Source of the DNA: Porphyromonadaceae bacterium UBA7176
Lineage (GTDB): Bacteria; Bacteroidota; Bacteroidia; Bacteroidales; Muribaculaceae
Assembly (NCBI GenBank): GCA_002491245.1
Contig: DKVO01000021.1
Coordinates: 1-64,000 of the forward strand
Length of the DNA stretch: 64,000 nucleotides
Direction: 5' to 3'
Under the pieces are notes generated by a model. It was given only the letters and a program-made list of their open reading frames with translations. It searched no databases and was not told where the DNA came from. A program made the translations under genes and the position numbers. Shown here in pieces: positions 8,584 to 17,469 of this stretch; the stretch's first letter is position 1, and the number at the start of each line of letters is the position of its first letter.

Positions 8584-11500
8584 ATGGTAAGCTTTTTTGT
8601 CCACGGCGACACGGTATATGCCGTCGATGCCGACCACAGATTTAATCAGAGTGAAAACGAACGCCTGACATGGCTCTTCGGCGGTGCCGAGGCTATTGAT
8701 GCCGACTCCATGTGCGGCACTTTCGTCGGGCCTCGTAGAGAAATGATAAGCCCCTGGAGCACTAATGCCGTCGAGATTACCCAAAACATGGGCATCGGCG
8801 GCATTTCACGTATCGAGGAGCTTCAACGTGTCCCTGACGGCGAAGAGCCCCGGTTCGATCCCATGCTACAGGCGGTCTACACTCAGCCGGGTGCCGACAT
8901 GTTCGCTTCAGATGCAACCGCCGCAGCACCCGAAGAAATCGACGATATCCATGAGTACAATCTCCGCGAGGGACTCGCCCTGAGCGAGGAAGAGGAGCAA
9001 TACCTCCGCGATTTGTCGAAACGTCTGGGCCGCAAGCTCACCGACAGCGAAGTTTTCGGTTTCTCGCAGGTTAACTCTGAGCACTGCCGACACAAAATTT
9101 TCGGAGGTACATTCGTCATCGACGGCGAAGAGAAACCTTCGTCGCTCTTCAACCTGATCAAACGAACAAGCAAAACCAACCCCGGTCGTCTCGTCTCAGC
9201 ATATAAAGACAACGTCGCTTTCGTAACCGGTCCGGAAATATGGCAGTTTGCACCCGATAAAGCCGACGCTCCTGGCGATTTCACACTCCGTAAGATCAAC
9301 ACCGTACTGTCGCTCAAAGCCGAGACTCACAACTTCCCCACAACTGTCGAACCATTCAACGGCGCTGCTACAGGCAGCGGCGGCGAAATCCGCGACCGTC
9401 TTGGTGGTGGTCGTGCCAGCCTTCCTTTGGCAGGTACTGCTGTATACATGACTTCATATCCGCGCCTCGACAGCGAGACCGCAAAAACATGGGAAAGCAA
9501 AGTACCGGCACGCAACTGGCTCTACCATTCGCCGGCCGACATCCTCGTCAAAGCTTCCAACGGTGCTTCTGACTTCGGCAACAAATTCGGTCAACCGCTC
9601 ATCTGCGGATCTCTTCTCACATTCGAGCACGAAGAAGATGGCCGCACCTGGGGCTACGATAAAGTTATCATGCTCGCCGGCGGCGTAGGTTATGCAAACG
9701 CTGACCACGCGATCAAAGGCGATCCTCAACCCGGACAGGCTGTCGCACTCTCTGGCGGCGACAACTACCGTATCGGCATGGGTGGTGGTGCTGTATCATC
9801 GGTCGACACCGGCCGCTATGCAGGTGCCATCGAGCTCAATGCCGTGCAGCGAGCCAACCCCGAGATGCAGAAACGAGTGGCCAACCTCATCCGAGCCTTG
9901 GCTGAGAGCGCTTTCAACCCCATCGTATCTATCCACGACCACGGCGCCGGCGGACACCTCAACGCCTTGAGCGAGCTCATTGAGAGCACCGGCGGATGCA
10001 TCGACATCAACGCCCTCCCCGTCGGCGACCCCACTCTTTCCGATCGCGAGATAATCGGCAACGAGAGTCAGGAACGCATGGGATTTGTAATCAATCCCGA
10101 CGACATTCCCTTGGTTGAGCGCATCGCTCAGCGCGAACGGGCGCCATTGTATATCGTCGGCAAAACAACCGACGACCACCGTCTCTCTTTCGGTCGCGAA
10201 GGCGGAAAACCCGCTATCGACCTCGCTGTTACCGACATGCTCGGCAATCCGCCCAAAACAGTCATGCACGACACTACCGCCCAGAGTAATTTCTCTGCAG
10301 GTGATTACGACATAGCCAAACTCGACCAATACATCCAATCCGTATTGTCGCTCGAAGCCGTCGCTTGCAAAGACTGGCTCACCAACAAAGTCGACCGCTC
10401 TGTTACCGGACGCATAGCTCGTCAACAGTGCGACGGTCCTCTCCAGCTGCCTCTCAACGACTGCGGTATCGTAGCACTCGACTACCAGGGCAAACGTGGC
10501 ATCGCAACATCTATCGGCCATGCACCGACTGTAGCTTTGAGCAACCCGGCCGCTGCATCGCGTCTGGCTGTTGCCGAAGCGCTCACCAACATCGCATCGG
10601 CAAGTCTCGACAAAGGCCTGTCCGCAGTTTCCCTCAGCGCCAACTGGATGTGGCCTTGCAAGAACGCTGGCGAAGACGCTGCCCTCTACAGCGCCGTCGA
10701 AGCTTGCAGCGACTTCGTTTGTGCTCTCGGAATTAACATTCCCACAGGTAAGGACAGCTTGTCGATGACTCAGAAATACAGTGACGGCACAAGCGTCAAA
10801 GCTCCCGGCACTGTGATTATCTCCGCCGCTGGCGAAGTCGACGACATCCGTCGTCACGTACCTGTCACACTCTCCACAACAACTCAGTCAACCCTCTACT
10901 ACATCGATCTAAGCGATATGCCTCTCGCTCTCGGCGGTTCCGCACTCGCCCAGACTCAAGGTATCGTCGGCGGCGACGTTCCCGATGTTCGTTCGGCCCA
11001 GTACTTCTCCAAGGCATTTGGAGCGGTCCAGACCCTCGTCCACTCGGGCCTCGTGGCTGCACAGCACGATGTCAGCGCTGGCGGTCTCATCACAACTCTC
11101 CTCGAGATGTGTTTCGCCAACACTTCGGGCGGTCTCAACTTCTTCACCGAAGGCTTCAAGATGATCGGACAGACCGACCTTGTGAAGATACTGTTCGCCG
11201 AAAATCCTGCAATCGTCATTCAGGTACTCGACCGCAAACGCACCAAAGCCGAAACCATCCTCGACAACGCCGGCGTCCGCTACTTCCCCATAGCATCACC
11301 TTCGCGCCGCAGCGAGAAAGTGATTACGATCAGCCACGAGACTTCAGTTCACATGGTATCGGTACCGGCCATGCGCCGCGTATGGTTTGAGCCATCCTAC
11401 CGCCTCGACTGCCTCCAGACTGCACCCGAATGCGCAACAGAGCGTCGCAACAACCTCGGACTGCAACCCGTACCATACCGTCTCCGTCCCAACTTCGATG

Positions 11501-12324
11501 GTAGCTTCGCATCGCGCGACCTCCGTGCTCGCCGCCGCACCCCGTCAGGCATCCGTGCAGCAATCATCCGCGAGAAAGGTGTCAACGGCGATCGCGAAAT
11601 GGCTTATTCCCTCTTCATCGCAGGTTTCGACGTGCGCGACGTCCACATGACCGACCTCGCTTCTGGCCGCGAGACACTCGAAGATGTCAACATGATAGTG
11701 TTCTGCGGTGGTTTCTCCAACAGCGACGTCCTCGGTTCGGCCAAAGGTTGGGCTGCAGGCTTCCGCTGGAACGAACGTGCTGCCGAAGCTCTGCGCCGTT
11801 TCTACGAGCGTCCCGACACCATGAGCCTCGGTGTCTGCAACGGATGCCAGCTCATGATCGAGCTCAATCTGCTCGGAGCAAATCCGGCCGAAGGCAACAA
11901 ACCGGCAGTGGAAATGAAGCACAACCTTTCAGGCAAATTCGAATCGACATTCGTCGGTATGCGTGTGGAGCAGTCGCCCAGCGTGATGTTCTCGTCGCTC
12001 GCCCACCTCTGCTCCGGCATATGGGTAGCACATGGCGAAGGCCGTTTCCACTTCAACGCTCCTTTAGCAGAATCAGGAGTCAAAGTGGCTGCTCGCTACG
12101 CCTACGATGCATATCCCGGCAACCCCAACGGCTCAGAAGGCGCAATTGCAGCTCTGACAAGTGCCGACGGTCGTCACCTTGCACTGATGCCCCACCTCGA
12201 ACGCGCCATCTTCCCCTGGCAGTGCCCGACCTACCCTGCCGAACGCCGCGACGAAGAAGCCACAATATGGCTCGACGCTTTCGTCAATGCACGTAAATGG
12301 ATTGCAAAGAAAATTCGCAAATAA
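8584..12324 (+). CDS. purL: Phosphoribosylformylglycinamidine synthase PurL (large, single-chain form)
   Basis: A 1246-residue FGAM synthase, step four of purine biosynthesis (FGAR + glutamine + ATP to FGAM). It is the long form, with all activities in one chain as in E. coli. It has an N-terminal PurS-like region, a linker and AIR-synthase-like domains (NSEHCRHKIF near residue 165, LKAETHNFPTTVEPFNGAATG near 250), then a C-terminal class I glutamine amidotransferase domain (about 980-1246). The amidotransferase nucleophile is the cysteine in GVCNGC at about residue 1085, with PHLER and the following segment carrying the partner histidine and glutamate. It has its own promoter and a strong terminator, so it is monocistronic. 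Length is normal. Confidence 0.97.
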   Translation: MVSFFVHGDTVYAVDADHRFNQSENERLTWLFGGAEAIDADSMCGTFVGPRREMISPWSTNAVEITQNMGIGGISRIEELQRVPDGEEPRFDPMLQAVYTQPGADMFASDATAAAPEEIDDIHEYNLREGLALSEEEEQYLRDLSKRLGRKLTDSEVFGFSQVNSEHCRHKIFGGTFVIDGEEKPSSLFNLIKRTSKTNPGRLVSAYKDNVAFVTGPEIWQFAPDKADAPGDFTLRKINTVLSLKAETHNFPTTVEPFNGAATGSGGEIRDRLGGGRASLPLAGTAVYMTSYPRLDSETAKTWESKVPARNWLYHSPADILVKASNGASDFGNKFGQPLICGSLLTFEHEEDGRTWGYDKVIMLAGGVGYANADHAIKGDPQPGQAVALSGGDNYRIGMGGGAVSSVDTGRYAGAIELNAVQRANPEMQKRVANLIRALAESAFNPIVSIHDHGAGGHLNALSELIESTGGCIDINALPVGDPTLSDREIIGNESQERMGFVINPDDIPLVERIAQRERAPLYIVGKTTDDHRLSFGREGGKPAIDLAVTDMLGNPPKTVMHDTTAQSNFSAGDYDIAKLDQYIQSVLSLEAVACKDWLTNKVDRSVTGRIARQQCDGPLQLPLNDCGIVALDYQGKRGIATSIGHAPTVALSNPAAASRLAVAEALTNIASASLDKGLSAVSLSANWMWPCKNAGEDAALYSAVEACSDFVCALGINIPTGKDSLSMTQKYSDGTSVKAPGTVIISAAGEVDDIRRHVPVTLSTTTQSTLYYIDLSDMPLALGGSALAQTQGIVGGDVPDVRSAQYFSKAFGAVQTLVHSGLVAAQHDVSAGGLITTLLEMCFANTSGGLNFFTEGFKMIGQTDLVKILFAENPAIVIQVLDRKRTKAETILDNAGVRYFPIASPSRRSEKVITISHETSVHMVSVPAMRRVWFEPSYRLDCLQTAPECATERRNNLGLQPVPYRLRPNFDGSFASRDLRARRRTPSGIRAAIIREKGVNGDREMAYSLFIAGFDVRDVHMTDLASGRETLEDVNMIVFCGGFSNSDVLGSAKGWAAGFRWNERAAEALRRFYERPDTMSLGVCNGCQLMIELNLLGANPAEGNKPAVEMKHNLSGKFESTFVGMRVEQSPSVMFSSLAHLCSGIWVAHGEGRFHFNAPLAESGVKVAARYAYDAYPGNPNGSEGAIAALTSADGRHLALMPHLERAIFPWQCPTYPAERRDEEATIWLDAFVNARKWIAKKIRK

Positions 12325-12345
12325 CACACCTCAGATACCACATGC

Positions 12346-12371
12346 AAGGAGCGCTTCAAAAAGCGCTCCTT
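12346..12371 (+). terminator. Rho-independent terminator of purL
   Basis: A perfect 11-bp stem (AAGGAGCGCTT / AAGCGCTCCTT) with a four-base loop, followed by CGTTTTTGTTT, 22 bases after the purL stop. Confidence 0.9.
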
Positions 12372-12596
12372 CGTTTTTGTTTATCCAACATGTCAATAAT
12401 CTCTTTTCGTCATGCAAAGTTAAGACTACAATCCATGCTGATATCCGCGTATTTTCAATTCTGTTGATTTTAGCTCCGGCATTCGCTCTGACGGGAGAGA
12501 GAAGAGAGTCACACAAACATCGTCTCCCGTCAGAAGCCGGCCTTCTGCAATATTTTCCCGATTGCAAAATTACCGGCAATCCACCTGATCGACAAT
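12372..12596. other. Non-coding stretch between purL and the LuxR-type regulator
   Basis: About 225 bases with no supportable gene. The one structure seen is an 11-bp perfect inverted repeat, CTGACGGGAGA (12488-12498) and TCTCCCGTCAG (12521-12531), with a 22-base loop. Its function is unknown. Short open frames here have no family resemblance or ribosome-binding context. Confidence 0.5.
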
Positions 12597-12706
12597 ACCT
12601 AAAATTTAGGTTTAATGCAACTATATCAGACATGACTGTCTATTTCGATAAGTATTTTTAGGTATTGTGAAAGAGCCGGCAAATACCTAACTTTGCATAC
12701 CTAAAA
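12597..12706 (+). promoter_or_regulatory. Promoter and operator-like AGGT repeats before the hemerythrin-LuxR gene
   Basis: The promoter is TTG (12665-12667), 20 bases, TAACTTTG (12688-12695). Overlapping it is an inverted repeat TTAGGTATT (12658-12666) and AAATACCTAA (12681-12690), spaced 14 bases and covering both promoter elements. A third half-site ATACCTAAAA lies at 12697-12706. A perfect palindrome ACCTAAA-A-TTTAGGT sits upstream at 12597-12611. All share the core ACCTA/TAGGT, so a dimeric regulator, probably the gene's own product, is a reasonable inference. Confidence 0.65.
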
Positions 12707-12715
12707 CGCCACATT

Positions 12716-13657
12716 ATGAACGACATGGAGATTTATGGGCCCCAACATACGATGCGCAGCCTTATCAGAGACAACAATCTGCTTCTGATGACCCTCAGCC
12801 GCTTCAACATCGCTTTCGGATTCGGCGAGAAGACCGTGGCCGAGATATGCCGCGACAATGCAGTGGATGAAGACACATTCCTTGCCGTATGCAATTTTCT
12901 CAGCGGCCGACCTTTTGGCGGTTTCAACATCTCGCTTCCTGCCCTGATAGCATACCTGCGGCGAGCACACTCCTCATTCCTCGACTTTTCGCTGGCCAAG
13001 ATACGCCACAACCTGATCGATGCCATCAATTACTCCGAGGCAAACGATGTGGCCATGCTCCTGATAAAGTTTTACGACGATTACGTGGTGGAAGCCCGTA
13101 ACCACATCGACTACGAAAACAATGTGATCTTCAATTACGCCGAAAAACTTATCGCAGGATACACCGACACCAAGTACAGCATCGAGGAATTTAACGGCCA
13201 CCACACCCACATGGCATCGAAGTTGCGCGACCTCAAGGATGTGTTCATATCGCACTACCATCAGAAGGACAACACTCGGCTGAGCGCCGTCCTGTTCGAT
13301 ATCATCGTGTGCGAAAAAGATTTCATGTCGCACTACGAAATCGAGCGGCAGCTCCTTGTGCCGGCAATAGAGAAACTTGAAGACAAATCGGTCAAACGCA
13401 CCGAGGTTAAAGCCCCCGAAGATACTGTCGACAAGCAGACTGCCATTCTCGGAAGCCGTGAGAAAGATATCATACGTCTCGTTGCCAAAGGATTGGCGAA
13501 CAAAGAAATCGCCGACAAGCTATGCCTGTCGTTCCACACCGTGACAACTCACCGGCGCAACATCAGCACGAAACTCAACATCCACTCAGCCGCCGGACTC
13601 ACCGTTTTTGCCATTCTCAACCACCTCGTGGAGCTCGACGAAGTGAAGCCTCAGTGA
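12716..13657 (+). CDS. YtfE/RIC-type hemerythrin domain fused to LuxR helix-turn-helix regulator
   Basis: A 313-residue protein that joins a di-iron domain to a DNA-binding domain. Residues about 15-62 resemble the ScdA/YtfE N-terminal domain but lack its paired cysteines. Residues about 75-222 form a hemerythrin-like four-helix bundle. Candidate ligands H85, H130, E134, one of H162/H163/H165, H206 and E210 fall almost exactly where the di-iron ligands of E. coli YtfE lie (family knowledge). Residues about 243-305 are a LuxR/GerE helix-turn-helix (SREKDIIRLVAKGLANKEIADKL). It is likely a cytoplasmic sensor of nitric oxide, oxygen or iron state that acts directly on DNA. It has its own promoter with operator-like repeats. 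The signal it senses is inferred. Confidence 0.85.
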   Translation: MNDMEIYGPQHTMRSLIRDNNLLLMTLSRFNIAFGFGEKTVAEICRDNAVDEDTFLAVCNFLSGRPFGGFNISLPALIAYLRRAHSSFLDFSLAKIRHNLIDAINYSEANDVAMLLIKFYDDYVVEARNHIDYENNVIFNYAEKLIAGYTDTKYSIEEFNGHHTHMASKLRDLKDVFISHYHQKDNTRLSAVLFDIIVCEKDFMSHYEIERQLLVPAIEKLEDKSVKRTEVKAPEDTVDKQTAILGSREKDIIRLVAKGLANKEIADKLCLSFHTVTTHRRNISTKLNIHSAAGLTVFAILNHLVELDEVKPQ

Positions 13658-13669
13658 CAATTTCAAAAA

Positions 13670-13700
13670 TTTGCAGGGATAATTTTTTTGAGTAATTTTG
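13670..13700 (+). promoter_or_regulatory. Promoter of the GH13 amylase gene
   Basis: TTTG (13670-13673), 19 bases, TAATTTTG (13693-13700), a near-perfect consensus 34 bases before the ATG. It is flanked by an inverted repeat AGGGATAA (13675-13682) and TTATCCCT (13719-13726). Confidence 0.8.
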
Positions 13701-13734
13701 TATCATAATCATACTTACTTATCCCTACTATACG

Positions 13735-16500
13735 ATGAATAAACTCTACACGGCACTGTTCTCGCTCCTGCTGCTCTCCTTCATCCACGCGGCAGCCCAG
13801 ATAGTAAGCCCCTCCCCTACTCCTTTGCAGGAAGACAGCAAAGACGTGGTGCTCACCTACAACGCCTCCTCTCCTTTGGGCAACAATGGACTCAAAGACC
13901 TTCCGCAATCCCAGCCGGTCTACGCCCATATCGGTGTGATAACCACCAAGAGCGTCAACAACAGCAACTGGCTCCATGTCGTGGCACCGTGGCCCGAGAG
14001 CGACGGTAGCAACTCACAGTACGCCAACCTCGAAAAGAACAAGCTGACCTACCTCACCTCAAACCTCTACAGACTCACTATCGGTGACATGCGCACATAT
14101 TTCGGCATCACCGACCCCACCGAGCATATCAAAAAAATTGTCGTGGTCTTCCGCAATGCCGACGGCTCGAGGACAGGCAAGACAAGCAGCGAAAGCGATA
14201 TTTTTATCGATGTCCTCAACGACGGTTTCGAGCTCACGCTCACAGCCGACCACGACCGGCTCATCGATAGCCCCACCACCGTCACCTTCACACTCTCAGC
14301 CACACAAGCTTCAGATCTCACCTTGAGCGTGAACGGCTCCAAGTTCGCAGAAAAGTCAAATGCGACAAGCCTGACAGCCGGCTATAAGTTTACCGCCAGC
14401 GGCAACTACACCGTGACAGGCACCACAACCTTCAACGGCAAGCCTTATTCCGCAACCTACGAAATCAGCTATCCGGCACCAAGCCCGGCAGAAGTCTACC
14501 CAGGAGGTGTGCCTCAGATGGGCTGTGTGCGCAACAGCGACGGTAGCGTCACCTTTTGTTTAGCCGCCCCCCGCAAGAAAAGCGTACAGCTCGTCGGATC
14601 ATGGAACAACTACGAGATCAACTCCGGATATCTCATGAAATACCAAGACTACAACGGTCAGCGCTACTTTTGGACTACCGTTACCGGTTTGGCCGATAAT
14701 GAATATTACCCCTACTACTTCATCGTCGACGATACCTACCGCGTCGGCGACCCGTACGCACATCTGGTTCTTGATCCCTGGAACGACCGCTATATTGCAG
14801 CTGACGTATGGCCCGACCGTCCGCAATACCCCTCCGAGGTCGAAGGCGTCGTATTAGGTGTTTACCGAGGCGATATCGATGATTACAAATTCAGCAGCTT
14901 CACCATACCCGACCACGAAAACCTGATAGTGTACGAAATGCTCTTGCGCGACTTCACCGGCACCGACGGTCTGGCTCAAGGCAATGGCACAGTAGCAAAA
15001 GCGATAGAAAAGATACCTTACATCAAGGCGCTCGGCTTCAATGCCGTGGAGCTGATGCCTATAATGGAGTTCAATGGCAACAACTCATGGGGCTACAACA
15101 CCAACTTCTACATGGCTCCCGACAAAGCATACGGCTCGCCTCGCGACTACAAAGACTTTGTCGAGGCCTGCCATAACGAGGGTATCGCCGTTATTCTCGA
15201 CATCGTTTTCAACCAGAGCGACGGCTTGCACCCGTGGTATCAGATGTATCCGGTCGACAACAACCCGTTCTACAACAAAACCGCGCCACACGCCTACAGC
15301 GTCCTCAACGACTGGAATCAGGACAATGTTCTGGTGCAGCAGCAATGGACCGACGCCATAAAGTACTGGATGGAGAAATACAACGTTGACGGCTTCCGTT
15401 TCGACCTTGTCAAAGGTCTTGGCGACAATAACAGCTACATCAACGGCACCGACACTTTCAACCAAAGCCGCATCGACCGCATGAAACGCCTCCACGGTGT
15501 CATAAAATCGGTCAAGCCAAAAGGAATACATATCAACGAGAACCTTGCCGGAACACGCGAGGAAACCGACATGGGGCTGGACGGACAGATCAACTGGGCC
15601 AACATCAACAATGCCTCCTGCCAATATGCGATGGGCTACGACTCCGACGACAACCTCAACCGCTTCCTCGCCACCGACGACGACAAACGCCCGTGGGGTT
15701 CGACCATATCTTACGCCGAAAGCCACGACGAACAACGGGTGGCATTCAAGGTCGACGCCTATGCACCCTCTTCGATAAAGGACAATACCGATGCCAAATT
15801 CGCGCGTATCGGAGCTCTCGCTGCGCAGATGCTCCTGACTCCTGGCCCTAAAATGGTTTGGCAATTCGGAGAGCTCGCCAACAACCAGAACACCAAGGAC
15901 GGCAACAACAACAATACCGACCCCAAAATCGTTGACTGGTCGGCCTGGCTTGCCGATGCCGACCGCAAGGCACTCCACGACGTATACTCCGCTCTCATCA
16001 ACATCCGCCGCAACAATCCCGAACTCTTCTCCCGAACAGCCACATTCAGCAAGAGCGACCTCGACGGCCCATTCTCTGCCGGACGGCGACTACGCCTTGT
16101 CAACGGCAACAAAGAGATCATAGCCTTCATCAACCCATCGTTAACTTCAGAACTAAGTATCAGCAGCCCGGCCTCGGCAATTTCTTACTCAAACCACAAA
16201 CTCCTCACAGCGTCGAAAGGATATACCGACAACCTGAGTGGTTCGGGTACGGTTTCCGTACGAATTCCGGCCAATGGTTTTGCAGTATACACCAGCAACG
16301 AAGTCAGCGCCCTTGGCGAGATCACAGCCGGCCACGACGTGCTCGTCTACGGAGGCAAAAGCGAGATAATAATCGAAGGCGACTACACTGATGCCTCTGT
16401 CTACGACCTATCGGGACGCGCTACAGGTGTATCAGGCATACCGGCCGGCATATATGTTGTCCGCGTCGACGGCAAAGCTTTTAAAGTAATTGTAAAATAA
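13735..16500 (+). CDS. Secreted GH13 alpha-amylase with T9SS-type C-terminal tail
   Basis: A 921-residue exported glycoside hydrolase for alpha-1,4-glucans. A signal peptide (about 1-21) is followed by two beta-sandwich regions. The second (about 265-345, GSWNNYE) resembles the E-set/starch-binding module of branching-type enzymes. The GH13 catalytic barrel covers about 395-770, with nucleophile D557 (GFRFD), acid/base E602 (INEN) and transition-state D665 (ESHD). The last 70 residues end in SVYDLSGR...GIPAGIYVVRVDG, the pattern of type IX secretion sorting domains, so the enzyme is probably surface-attached or released by T9SS. It has its own strong promoter. The exact specificity (amylase, branching or neopullulanase-like) cannot be settled from sequence alone. 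Confidence 0.9.
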   Translation: MNKLYTALFSLLLLSFIHAAAQIVSPSPTPLQEDSKDVVLTYNASSPLGNNGLKDLPQSQPVYAHIGVITTKSVNNSNWLHVVAPWPESDGSNSQYANLEKNKLTYLTSNLYRLTIGDMRTYFGITDPTEHIKKIVVVFRNADGSRTGKTSSESDIFIDVLNDGFELTLTADHDRLIDSPTTVTFTLSATQASDLTLSVNGSKFAEKSNATSLTAGYKFTASGNYTVTGTTTFNGKPYSATYEISYPAPSPAEVYPGGVPQMGCVRNSDGSVTFCLAAPRKKSVQLVGSWNNYEINSGYLMKYQDYNGQRYFWTTVTGLADNEYYPYYFIVDDTYRVGDPYAHLVLDPWNDRYIAADVWPDRPQYPSEVEGVVLGVYRGDIDDYKFSSFTIPDHENLIVYEMLLRDFTGTDGLAQGNGTVAKAIEKIPYIKALGFNAVELMPIMEFNGNNSWGYNTNFYMAPDKAYGSPRDYKDFVEACHNEGIAVILDIVFNQSDGLHPWYQMYPVDNNPFYNKTAPHAYSVLNDWNQDNVLVQQQWTDAIKYWMEKYNVDGFRFDLVKGLGDNNSYINGTDTFNQSRIDRMKRLHGVIKSVKPKGIHINENLAGTREETDMGLDGQINWANINNASCQYAMGYDSDDNLNRFLATDDDKRPWGSTISYAESHDEQRVAFKVDAYAPSSIKDNTDAKFARIGALAAQMLLTPGPKMVWQFGELANNQNTKDGNNNNTDPKIVDWSAWLADADRKALHDVYSALINIRRNNPELFSRTATFSKSDLDGPFSAGRRLRLVNGNKEIIAFINPSLTSELSISSPASAISYSNHKLLTASKGYTDNLSGSGTVSVRIPANGFAVYTSNEVSALGEITAGHDVLVYGGKSEIIIEGDYTDASVYDLSGRATGVSGIPAGIYVVRVDGKAFKVIVK

Positions 16501-16514
16501 CAAAAAACACAGGG

Positions 16515-17058
16515 ATGACCGACGGAGAAGACAAACCGCAATGGTTCGTGATGCGCGACCTCAAGCGCCCAAATGCCTTGAGGCCGGCATATATCGACCT
16601 TGCCGACAAGGGGTTCGAGGTGTTCACACCTCTACGCAATGTTCTGAAAGACAACAGAGGCAGGAGTATCCGCACTACCGCACCTTTTATCCCCGACCTC
16701 CTCTTCGTCAGGTCTACCCGACCGGCTCTCGACCGCGAGGTTGCGGCCACGCCGACTCTTCAATACAGATTTGTACGCGGAAAGGCCGCCAATACACCTC
16801 TCACGGTCCGCGACGAAGATATGGACCGTTTTGTCAAGGCCGTCAGGACTGTCGACAACCCGAATTATTACACCCCCGAAGAGATAACCCCGACGATGCT
16901 GCGACGACACATCAGCATCGTCCGGCGGTCCACTCGATGGCTACGAGGGGATACTGGTCACAGTCCGAGGCTCAAGGACAAAAAAAATACTTGTAGACAT
17001 ACCCGGCATAATCGCCGCGGCTTTCGAGGTAGACGCAAAATACATCAGGCTGCTATAG
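16515..17058 (+). pseudogene. Frameshifted UpxY/NusG-like transcription antiterminator
   Basis: A NusG-paralogue of the UpxY family, which in Bacteroides promotes read-through of polysaccharide operons. Frame 1 from the ATG at 16515 encodes the NGN domain (QWFVMRDLK...FEVFTPL...FIPDLLFVR) up to about residue 136. It then loses similarity at 16922-16923, where one extra C appears. Reading on in the next frame from 16924 gives the expected KOW domain, starting GGPLDGYEG and ending KYIRLL, with TAG at 17056-17058. The gene is therefore whole apart from a single-base insertion: a real mutation, or a sequencing or assembly error. It starts 14 bases after the amylase gene. No operon follows on the plus strand, so any target is unclear. 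Confidence 0.85.
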
Positions 17059-17469
17059 ATCCTCAAATATCTCGCCGGAGATATCCGAAACAGCATCAAG
17101 CGCAATGCCGGTGCCATCGGTCAGCGTGAGCAGGTTGATGCACTCCTCCACTTTTTTGACATGTCCGTATACTGTCACATACTCTCCTCCTCTCTTACTG
17201 CAATCGGGCCTGAAGTACGTTATAGCCATCATAGGCCGGTCAGCAAATGATAGCGCATAAGCTATCTTGCGCGAAAGCTCCTGCTTTTCATCGTCCGACA
17301 GATCGAGCTTCGCCGATGTCGTCCGGGCCGTCTCCGCAACAGCATCCCCGTATCCTGAAAGAGCGGCAAAAGGTGCGAACTGTGCGGCACGGGCTTCCAT
17401 CGGCATCTGCCGGCGTCTGTTAGACACATAGTGAGGCAGGTTGATTATGTCGTCGTATGGAGTGCTCAT
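17053..17469 (-). CDS. YolD-like protein of the Y-family polymerase cassette
   Basis: A 138-residue protein whose N-terminus (PYDDIINLPHYVS...ARAAQFAPFAAL) matches the YolD-like family. These are small proteins encoded next to UvrX/ImuB-type Y-family polymerases, mostly in Firmicutes and some Bacteroidales. The C-terminal half (about 80-130) is a beta-rich region with ITYFRPD and YVTVYG. Its ATG overlaps the stop of the polymerase tail gene by four bases (17466-17469), so it is translated from the same message. Its 3' end abuts the restored end of the UpxY-like gene on the opposite strand. Function is unproven; a role with the polymerase in lesion bypass is inferred from context. Confidence 0.8.
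   Translation of the reverse strand: MSTPYDDIINLPHYVSNRRRQMPMEARAAQFAPFAALSGYGDAVAETARTTSAKLDLSDDEKQELSRKIAYALSFADRPMMAITYFRPDCSKRGGEYVTVYGHVKKVEECINLLTLTDGTGIALDAVSDISGEIFEDL

Noticed and set aside
9796..10857. A 353-codon open frame antisense within purL
   Set aside because: It lies entirely inside the conserved PurL sequence. Its length reflects codon bias of the real gene.
12287..12661. A 124-codon open frame over the purL terminator
   Set aside because: It begins inside purL, runs through a strong terminator stem and has no ribosome-binding site or resemblance to any family.
15085..15978. A 297-codon open frame antisense within the amylase
   Set aside because: It shadows the catalytic barrel of the GH13 gene, with no independent features.
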